In this document: positions 57,605 through 64,000 of the stretch, one piece after another
How positions within the stretch are numbered: the stretch's first letter is position 1
Layout: each line of letters begins with the position of its first letter
Assembly: GCA_017849585.1 (NCBI GenBank)
Contig: JAFIGT010000043.1
Coordinates: forward strand, 1 to 64,000
DNA length: 64,000 nt
Source of the DNA: Verrucomicrobium sp.
Lineage (GTDB): Bacteria > Verrucomicrobiota > Verrucomicrobiia > Methylacidiphilales > UBA1321
Reading direction: 5' to 3'
Position numbers and translations under genes: made by a program
Notes under the pieces: model-generated
Told to the model about the DNA's origin: nothing
The model's input: only the letters and a program-made list of their open reading frames with translations
Database searches by the model: none

Positions 57605-58238
57605 TTGGAAACAACTCTTCTCCGACTGGACTTGCCTGACCGCAAGCGATGCGGCGATTTTGACTAAAACGTCACGGCCGACCGTTCGCAGGCAATTACT
57701 CAATCTGGAAAAAAAGGGTAAGCTGCAGAAAAGTAAGAACGCCGGGCAGTGCCACGAATTACTACGAGGTGTTTGGTATTGGTCCAAGGGCAAGCACCCT
57801 CATTGCGGTTTGACCCACCAACACCATCGGGCCGTAGTTCGTAGTATATCCTGGATCTTACAGCAGTTTCCTAGCTGGTACGTATTTTCGGAGCGGTGCT
57901 TACGATACAAATTTGGTTGGTACAATAAACTGGCACCGTATTGGTCGGAAATGGCCCCGTACTACACCTATGTTCCGGATGCGCTCTTCAAGATCGAAGA
58001 CAAATACATCCGCTTGGAAGTACAGCTTTCGAGAGTCACTGATAACTATTTCGCGACAATGCTGGAGGTAGCAAGAGACAAGCATCCCGTCCTTTTGGTT
58101 TGCTTGCCTGAGCAGTTGGATTACTTCGAAAACAAATGCCATTCCATTCCGCGGATCCGCGTCGTGGCACTTGGGCACAAAATAAAGCTCCATAAGGAAG
58201 TGGCACGATTCGGAATCGAAAAGAATCCAAATGGCTAG
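57594..58238 (+). CDS. Replication-relaxation-like protein
   Basis: The 214-residue protein begins at a TTG that overlaps the lipoprotein gene. It has a winged-helix N terminus (LTASDAAILTKTSRPTVRRQLLNLEKKGKL). The C-terminal domain carries YVPDALFKIEDKYIRLEVQLSR and LEVARDKHPVLLVCLPE, like the nuclease-fold C termini of replication-relaxation proteins found on mobile elements. It may load or recruit the DNA-processing machinery. No catalytic Tyr is evident. A GTTAATTG sequence at 57600 lies inside its start region and may be chance. Confidence 0.55.
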   Translation: MSVNWKQLFSDWTCLTASDAAILTKTSRPTVRRQLLNLEKKGKLQKSKNAGQCHELLRGVWYWSKGKHPHCGLTHQHHRAVVRSISWILQQFPSWYVFSERCLRYKFGWYNKLAPYWSEMAPYYTYVPDALFKIEDKYIRLEVQLSRVTDNYFATMLEVARDKHPVLLVCLPEQLDYFENKCHSIPRIRVVALGHKIKLHKEVARFGIEKNPNG

Positions 58239-58290
58239 AGCTGCGCCTAAACAAATTTATTTCCGGGAATGGTATCCTATAGCCAAGCAC

Positions 58291-59511
58291 TCAATGTTTT
58301 TGCGGCATAATAGACCACCATTTAGTTGCTTCAGCGTCCGTTACCACAGCGTCGTAGCTCGATCGAATGATAGCAGGACTATTACCCATTTCGTAGGCAA
58401 CCACTGATGGATTCTTATTCGAGGCCAAGCGATAAGTACCAAAACTATGCCGCAAGGCGTTCTGCCGCCACTCTTCTCCAAGATCCGCCGCTTTAGCAAG
58501 TTTTCGTAGTCGCTCGTAGAGCTTTACACCCGTTATTACTGACCCCTTTTTTGCTTTGAAGTCGTTCAACCATGCACCAGCCACGGGAGTTAGCGGCGCC
58601 ATGCGACGGTTGCGAGTTTTTGCAATTTTCCCTCCGACCTCCACTTGTGAGCTTTCCCAACGAATCGCTTCCCATTTCAGCCGAAGAATTTCAGCACTCC
58701 TCAACCCACAGAAACCGCCTAAGACAATAAATGGTAATAAAATGCTATCGCATTTCTCAAGTATTTTTACCATTTCCTCGGGCGTAAATATTTCTATTGT
58801 TGTTTGACCAGTCTTTGCCTTCGCGGTTAACTCAGCTTCAGTTGCTCGATCTTTTGGCAGATAGCCAGCCGTTTTTGCGAAAGAAAATAATGAGCACAAA
58901 ATTGTCCGAAAGTTGTTCCGAGTTCGGGCGGATACCTTCAATCCACGTAGCCATGCGTCCAAATCTCGTGTTTGAATTGTTTGCAAATCCACTTTGAAGT
59001 CTGCGCTAAATCGATCCATCCTATTTTTGCAATCCTGCAAATAGATGTCGCTTCGATGGTCGGCTTTCTTCGCCTCTAAGAATTCCTTAACAACGTCCGC
59101 TACGCGCTTGGCTGGCAAAACCGCATGATGATGCTCACGGTAGTATTGCGCTGCCGCCAACAAAGGAACTCCAACTTTCTTTGCCTCCGTATATTCGTCG
59201 ATTACATTCACCAATTCTACCCCAAAAGGGGCAAGTTTCTTCTTGGCATACACAAAAGCGTCCCGGTCTTTGCCAGCAATCTGCAATGCAATTCCTTGAC
59301 CGGACGCAAGCTTTTCGGCTGCATTCTTGGCCTCAGTTTTTGCTTCCGAAAAATCTGAAAAATATTTTCTAACCCTTCTTCCTCCCTCGTGATAGGATAC
59401 TGTAAATAGATCGTATCCCCCACTTGGGGTACGGTAGACTTTGACAACAATGGAGCCCGACTTGATCTTAAGTGGCCATGACTCCTTCTTTTCTCTTGGT
59501 ATTCCAGACAT
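58291..59511 (-). CDS. Tyrosine recombinase (integrase)
   Basis: The start is the ATG at 59511, with GGAGGG ten bases ahead; longer ORFs lack a site. The 406-residue protein has a SAM-like N-terminal core-binding domain (VADVVKEFLEAKKADHRSDIYL). The catalytic domain has GFCGLRSAEILRL (catalytic Arg), a Lys in KIAKTRNRR, ALRHSFGTY (second Arg) and SSYDAVVTDAEA (nucleophilic Tyr). The residue three before that second Arg, usually His, is Asn (QNALRHS). It faces the tRNA fragment, so it is the integrase of this element. Confidence 0.9.
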   Translation of the reverse strand: MSGIPREKKESWPLKIKSGSIVVKVYRTPSGGYDLFTVSYHEGGRRVRKYFSDFSEAKTEAKNAAEKLASGQGIALQIAGKDRDAFVYAKKKLAPFGVELVNVIDEYTEAKKVGVPLLAAAQYYREHHHAVLPAKRVADVVKEFLEAKKADHRSDIYLQDCKNRMDRFSADFKVDLQTIQTRDLDAWLRGLKVSARTRNNFRTILCSLFSFAKTAGYLPKDRATEAELTAKAKTGQTTIEIFTPEEMVKILEKCDSILLPFIVLGGFCGLRSAEILRLKWEAIRWESSQVEVGGKIAKTRNRRMAPLTPVAGAWLNDFKAKKGSVITGVKLYERLRKLAKAADLGEEWRQNALRHSFGTYRLASNKNPSVVAYEMGNSPAIIRSSYDAVVTDAEATKWWSIMPQKH

Positions 59512-59635
59512 TTCCAGACACCCTCCGTTCGTAAAGAGTGTAGCTCCCTTCATGAGCATCAATCAACAAAAACACGCCATTTTAGCTCTTAAATCGGCTT
59601 TTTTAGTAGAAATTTTCTATTTCCAAAATTAAATG

Positions 59636-59668
59636 AAATCCGGGTTCGAGCCCCGTTGGCTCCGCACT
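59636..59668 (+). other. attR: 3' fragment of a tRNA gene
   Basis: The sequence CGGGTTCGAGCCCCG followed by TTGGCTCCGCA is a T arm and the 3' strand of an acceptor stem with discriminator G. The upstream bases are AT-rich and hold no anticodon arm. The intact tRNA would begin GGAGCCA. A T-run follows. It is 125 bases from the integrase start, the usual place for the right attachment site. No second copy or intact tRNA was seen in the window. Confidence 0.75.
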
Positions 59669-59669
59669 T

Positions 59670-60113
59670 TTTCTCAGAGGAAACCCACTTCCTTGGCAGA
59701 AAAGTTTCGGATTTCCAGGCAAATTCCTGACACTTCCTTGCCCCAATTCAGCCCATTCTGGGCTCTCTAACGCTTTTATCCTTCCACCTCGTTGCTCAGG
59801 ATCGCCCGTGAAACTGAGTTTTAGCCTTGGCGATACACTCTATTACCACATGCAAACTATCGCCGTATCCGATGAATACTACCGAAACCTAATTAAAGCA
59901 GCCCACATCACGTACAAGCGACGCAACGATGGCCAAGCAGTACTTTCGTCGACCTAAGGAAGCAGAAAGTCACCCGCTACTCACTGCGATTTTCCAAATA
60001 CCCCTATGGATGGATGATTACAAATCGCGCGGCACATCACAGTTGAAGGTGAGTGGTAAATACGCCAGCCTCCGCATAGACTACAGAGGCAGCCTTTGAA
60101 CGTGGGACTCCAA
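59670..60113. other. Intergenic region beyond attR
   Basis: No good gene. A 35-codon ORF (59850-59957, +; MQTIAVSDEYYRNLIKAAH...) looks like the start of a small antitoxin-like protein but ends early. A CCTCTGTAGTCTATGCGGAGG imperfect inverted repeat near 60068-60095 may be a terminator for the flanking minus-strand gene. Confidence 0.4.
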
Positions 60114-61661
60114 CTATCCTCGCTGAATCGCCGCGCGGCGGTTCTTCTCGTCCCAATAGGGCTGATGGATGTCGTTGATCTGGTCGGGCCAGTGGCAGGC
60201 GGCGCCTTTGAGCTGTAGGGGCACTTGTAGCGTGATCGGGTTGAAGCGTCCGGCCAATCGGACGGTCATGGGAATGTAGGTGAAGGCTTCCGTCATCGGA
60301 CCGGCAATGATTTTGAACGCGCCCTTGCAGGTGAAGCCGCGCATACAGTTGATTGAGAGTGTGCGGCTGGGACAAGCCTGCCAGCCTTCGGGCAATTCGA
60401 GACTGACATGGACAACTTGCTCGCGAAAGAGCAGTTCGTTCAGATGGATGCAAAGGGCTTTCTCCTCCCCGGGCAATAGCGAAGGGCCATTCTCATAGTC
60501 GACAGAGAGCGTGGCATAAGGCAGATCGAAGACGAGTTCGTAGGGCGATTTTTTCCACACGCGCTTGGCGACGGCGTCGCTACCATGGAGGGCGGCGAGG
60601 AAGTCGGCGTTCAAGCACGTGGGCTCGTCGCTGATGAGAGGCAAGGTCGGATTCGAACGCTGCGCGATGATGGCTTGGCGCACGACGCGGTCAGTCAGTT
60701 CGCCGACCGTCTTGGGCACTTCCATGGTGAATCCATCAATGGCCACAGTCTTGATACTCTCGCCGATGGGATCGATCCATTTTTGCGGAAGACCGGAGCG
60801 TCCATAGATGATGCCGAGAAGCGCGCCGATGGTCGCGGCGGTGCAGTCGGTATCGTCACCGCAGTTGTTGGCCAGGCAGATGCTCCTGCCGAAGTCGCCT
60901 TCGCCGTAGAGCAGGCCGAGGATCGCAAACGCGATGTTGCCCGGGGCCTGGAACCAGCCTAAGTCGGCATTAGCTTGCACGATGGCTTCGCGGGCTTGCT
61001 TGAACTCAGTACGGCTGTCGTAGAGGCCACAGGCCATCTTGACGTTCTGCGCAACGCGGCAATCGTGGGGAATTTTGGAAAGAGCAATCTCGATGAGCTT
61101 CCGCACATCTGATTCCACAAAGGCGGTCGATTGCAGTGCTACCGTGAAGACTTCTGCGTAGATGCCCTCGCCGCAATGGTCGCAGCACGAGTCCATGTAC
61201 GCGAACTCGGCCGCCTCGTCCGGAGAGCCGGGAAACAGACAGGCCCAGATCTCCGAGCGAATCCACGCGCCATTGCTATATTTCCACACGTCGTTGTTGC
61301 ACGAGCCTGACAGCGGCGGATAGAGGCCATTGACGATATTGGCCTTGCAAACCGAGTACTCATTCCATGGTCCGACGATGCAGGTCATCCAGTACTCACC
61401 GAGCAGTCGCGGCGTCAGATTATAGATGCCACGCTCCTCGACCGCCTGCAACCACACCAGTTGCAAATCCAGATCATCGTTGGGTGCCGGATTGCCCTGC
61501 ATATCCTGTGCATAGAAGGTCACCTCGTTCATCTCCTTCTTGCCCTCAAATGGAAAGCCCAAAGTTCCCCCGATGTTCTTGCCGGTCCAGCATCCCAGCA
61601 CTTTGTCCCGGTACTGCGTCAGATTGAGCCGTTGTTGCGAGGGCAGGTTCGTGTCGAACAT
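60114..61661 (-). CDS. ADP-ribosylglycohydrolase-family protein
   Basis: The 515-residue protein has the di-metal binding motifs of the DraG/ARH family: DKVLGCWTGKNIGGTLG at the start, NDDLDLQLVWLQ and, near residue 260, NNCGDDTDCTAATIGALLGIIYG. The C-terminal 170 residues form a beta-rich extra domain. It may cleave N- or O-linked ADP-ribose or a related small molecule. It is 12 bases downstream of the glycosidase-like gene on the same strand, outside the mobile element. Confidence 0.83.
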   Translation of the reverse strand: MFDTNLPSQQRLNLTQYRDKVLGCWTGKNIGGTLGFPFEGKKEMNEVTFYAQDMQGNPAPNDDLDLQLVWLQAVEERGIYNLTPRLLGEYWMTCIVGPWNEYSVCKANIVNGLYPPLSGSCNNDVWKYSNGAWIRSEIWACLFPGSPDEAAEFAYMDSCCDHCGEGIYAEVFTVALQSTAFVESDVRKLIEIALSKIPHDCRVAQNVKMACGLYDSRTEFKQAREAIVQANADLGWFQAPGNIAFAILGLLYGEGDFGRSICLANNCGDDTDCTAATIGALLGIIYGRSGLPQKWIDPIGESIKTVAIDGFTMEVPKTVGELTDRVVRQAIIAQRSNPTLPLISDEPTCLNADFLAALHGSDAVAKRVWKKSPYELVFDLPYATLSVDYENGPSLLPGEEKALCIHLNELLFREQVVHVSLELPEGWQACPSRTLSINCMRGFTCKGAFKIIAGPMTEAFTYIPMTVRLAGRFNPITLQVPLQLKGAACHWPDQINDIHQPYWDEKNRRAAIQRG

Positions 61662-61673
61662 GTCTTTAATTCC

Positions 61674-64000
61674 TTATTGGTAGATAATTTCGAAGAATGG
61701 CGTCGCGTATTTCAATTTTCCGGTATCGAGCGCCACCATGAGCTTTTGCCCCACCAAACTACATTCCACTTCTTCGGCAGGAGTTCCATCAAGATTGAGA
61801 GCGTGAATGACAGGCGTTCCTTTTTGATTTGTCTTGATGCTGATAGAAACCTGCGCCGTCTGCATCAGCACTGGATAGCCTCCTATATCCACCATTAGCG
61901 ACATGCTGGAGTTTTCAAATACCTGCCCCTGATTTAAGGCGTTGGTCGCGACGATAACCAGTAGCCGCTTGGACTGCTCAATACTTTTCCCTTTCTCCAG
62001 TGACGCCACGGTTATTGCCGCTGGCACTGAGCAGGATGAAATGGCCACGCTCTGCAATTCGACAGGCTGATTCTGCTTCATAATCGCTCCCTCCAACCGG
62101 GATGAGACTACCTTCAGACTCTGCTCCTTTCCGTTGAGTAATATCTCGCCCGTTTCGCTCTGATACACTCTTTTGGAGTAATCCGTCTTGTTTGACTCTG
62201 GTAGAATCTGGCTCTCTTTAAGTTTTTGCAGCAGCGATGGAAACAAACTTCCATCCTGCGAGGAAGCCGTGACGTACCAGTCGCGCACGCCAAGATTGGA
62301 AAACTCCGTTGGCGTCAGCTCTATATCCGCCTTGATTTTTGTCACACCACCAAATGAAGTCACCTCAGGATAGACGATGCCAACACGCGTCAGCATGCTC
62401 AACTTGGCATAGTCATCTCCAATCGCGGAGAGCGTGTTTTTCGGAAATAAATTTCTGTCACTTAAGGTAAGCTGAACCGAATGTGTCGCCTCCTTCACGT
62501 CGCGACGCAGCCATGTCAGTGCCATTACAGTCTCCGAGGCGCGCGAAATTGGATCCTGAGGAAACTCAAAAGTATTCACAGGAGGTATTTCGTTGTTGTA
62601 CCAAGCAGACGGGTAAAGACTTTCGCCTTCGTGACTGTAGATAGCGTCCCAGCCCTGTAGAGCCGCATAGGAACCTAGGTAAAGTCCACGCTCGTGACGG
62701 TAGCGGTTGGGCGCACTGTGAGCATATTCCGTCAGCATGAATGGTCGATCGAGAAAACGAACTGCCGCCGCCGCCCGGAAATAACTTGAGTTGATCGAGC
62801 TGTCCTGGCTGATCAGCATATCCATGTCTTTGCCGCCTCCCCAGATCTTCCCTGTCGTGGATTTTTGAACCAATCCTTTAGTGGGCGCGTAATTAGGGTG
62901 AGCAAAGTAACTATGCTGGGCAATCACCGGCATTTTGGCCCGAACCGGCATCTCCATTGTGCGCATGATCATGTCCCATTGCGTAACGATACCCGGATAC
63001 CCTATTTTACGCAGCTGGGTCACATACCAATCCGTGGTCGCCGACATGGTTTGGATGAGGAACTGACAGGCATCGTTGGCACTCGCGTCCCCCCGCCTCA
63101 ATACATCCTCACTAATAACAGGAACATTTCTGAATGAGATGGAATTCTGCTTCCATGCAGCACGCAAGGCTTCTTCTGTGCCATACTTTTTCTGCAGATA
63201 CTGGCCAAAGTGCGGCGTCAGTTGCTGCATCTGCGCCGCATTGAAGAGTAGTAAATCCTGCTCATTATACGGCTCGAGACAGGCCAGGGCCGGTTCATCC
63301 TTGAGAGGTACTCCGGTATATGGATTTTTGTGGGTCAACAGTGTTTCCACTGCCTTGAGCCACTGCTTGCGATAGGTTTCGTTAAAAAAGAGTTGAATTT
63401 TGAAACTCTTGTCCTGACTCACATTGACCCGCGAGTAACCCGACTTCGCACTCATGAGGTCGAGGTTAATATAGATTCCGTTTTGCTTTAGACAAAAGAG
63501 GAGATAATCAAACTTGTCGATGACGGCCTCGTCAAAATGCGGCGTCTCTTCGACATCTTCCGAAGGCCATCGCGACTGGCTGTTTGCGCCTCCAGCGAAC
63601 ATTGTGTCTATACCTTGGAAGCGAACGATATTGTAGCCACGCTTGGCGATGGTTTCCGCCCATTGTTTGATCTCTTCCTTGGTGGCAAGGTGGAGAGCCC
63701 AACTGCAGGACCAGCTATTGAATCCAAGCAATCTCACCGACTTCTCCAAATCCTTTTCGAACGCGAGACGTCCAGTTGAATTGATCGTCAAACGCCCCTT
63801 TGCGCCGGCAATTGATCGTTCTCCAGCTATGCTCGAGAAGTCTAGAGCGGTACCACTTTTAATGGCTAGCTTGTCCTTATCTAGATTTACAGATTTCCAA
63901 TTAGGACCGTTTCGGATGGTCACTACATTATTGTCATCAGGAGCTCGCCTGGCTTCGCCACAGACAAACCTCCAACCGTCGGTTCCGCTCATGACTTTGG
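61674..64000 (-). CDS. Large glycoside-hydrolase-like protein, 5' end outside the window
   Basis: At least 772 residues. The region after about 85 has the beta-alpha repeats of a TIM-barrel glycosidase: LLGFNSWSCSWALHLA, IAKRGYNIVRFQGIDTMFAGG, EAVIDKFDYLLFCLKQNGIYINLDLMSAK, ACLEPYNEQDLLLF (with a Glu at the acid/base position) and FMLTEYAHSAPNRY (candidate nucleophile Glu). This fits clan GH-A-like (GH5/GH42-type) enzymes. The C-terminal 250 residues are beta-rich. The sequence at the right edge seems already inside a domain, so the true start is probably upstream. Substrate unknown. Confidence 0.68.
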   Translation of the reverse strand, partial: KVMSGTDGWRFVCGEARRAPDDNNVVTIRNGPNWKSVNLDKDKLAIKSGTALDFSSIAGERSIAGAKGRLTINSTGRLAFEKDLEKSVRLLGFNSWSCSWALHLATKEEIKQWAETIAKRGYNIVRFQGIDTMFAGGANSQSRWPSEDVEETPHFDEAVIDKFDYLLFCLKQNGIYINLDLMSAKSGYSRVNVSQDKSFKIQLFFNETYRKQWLKAVETLLTHKNPYTGVPLKDEPALACLEPYNEQDLLLFNAAQMQQLTPHFGQYLQKKYGTEEALRAAWKQNSISFRNVPVISEDVLRRGDASANDACQFLIQTMSATTDWYVTQLRKIGYPGIVTQWDMIMRTMEMPVRAKMPVIAQHSYFAHPNYAPTKGLVQKSTTGKIWGGGKDMDMLISQDSSINSSYFRAAAAVRFLDRPFMLTEYAHSAPNRYRHERGLYLGSYAALQGWDAIYSHEGESLYPSAWYNNEIPPVNTFEFPQDPISRASETVMALTWLRRDVKEATHSVQLTLSDRNLFPKNTLSAIGDDYAKLSMLTRVGIVYPEVTSFGGVTKIKADIELTPTEFSNLGVRDWYVTASSQDGSLFPSLLQKLKESQILPESNKTDYSKRVYQSETGEILLNGKEQSLKVVSSRLEGAIMKQNQPVELQSVAISSCSVPAAITVASLEKGKSIEQSKRLLVIVATNALNQGQVFENSSMSLMVDIGGYPVLMQTAQVSISIKTNQKGTPVIHALNLDGTPAEEVECSLVGQKLMVALDTGKLKYATPFFEIIYQ

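Noticed and set aside
57600-57607. GTTAATTG as a further family B promoter
   Set aside because: It lies within the start of the replication-relaxation-like gene and no ATG follows at 5-8 bases; probably chance.
31000-59000. CRISPR array
   Set aside because: The recurring 11-mer and 8-mer motifs are dispersed, on both strands and at gene starts, with no regular spacers.

Overview
The window looks like part of the chromosome of a facultatively anaerobic Gram-negative bacterium. The hemE-hemN-hemY-hemH order, a KorA with a fused gamma domain, quinol-dependent NO reductase and integrase style suggest the PVC superphylum, probably Verrucomicrobiota; this is inference from gene content, not from a marker gene.

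Region 1 (1 to about 24950) is respiratory and reads as chromosomal. It opens with a nar operon whose narG has lost its 5' quarter, followed by narH, narJ, a narI fused to a Rieske protein, a cytochrome b, a membrane-anchored c-type cytochrome, an Rrf2 regulator and narK. A haem operon (hemE-hemN-hemY-hemH) follows, behind a perfect FNR box placed at about -41.5. Then come 2-oxoacid:ferredoxin oxidoreductase (korA-korB), a quinol NO reductase divergent from an NsrR-like Rrf2 regulator, a PAS/SpoIIE phosphatase and a chemoreceptor. Two decayed genes (a histidine kinase tail and an ABC ATPase fragment) lie at the right side of this block.

Region 2 (about 25580 to 59670) is an integrative element. 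Its right end is a tyrosine recombinase gene next to a 3' fragment of a tRNA gene (attR). The left half carries a PRTRC cassette with ubiquitin-like, E1-like and E2-like proteins, interrupted by an AbiEii-like nucleotidyltransferase pair. It also holds a DNA methylase homologue, a TGT/DpdA-like enzyme, a WGR-domain ATP-dependent DNA ligase, a PUR-like protein and many small unknown genes. A GC-rich, highly structured intergenic block at 39.4-39.8 kb may be a non-coding RNA. The right half carries a type IV secretion/conjugation module (DotB-like ATPase, VirB6-like protein, VirD4-like coupling protein, DotI/H/G-like core, lipoproteins), with a CBS-HEPN gene as cargo. No VirB4-type ATPase and no recognisable relaxase are in the window.

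The most striking unexplained structure is in this element: two families of short sequences sit at nearly fixed distances upstream of start codons. CCCCGTAGYCT (13 sites) marks PRTRC and accessory genes; GTTAATAG or CTTAATTG (about 11 sites) marks transfer genes. In most cases the start codon follows by 6-8 bases, as expected for -10 elements of leaderless or near-leaderless mRNAs. They suggest that the element is split into two co-ordinately transcribed regulons.

Region 3 (59670-64000) is chromosome again: an ADP-ribosylglycohydrolase-family protein and a large glycosidase-like protein cut by the window edge.
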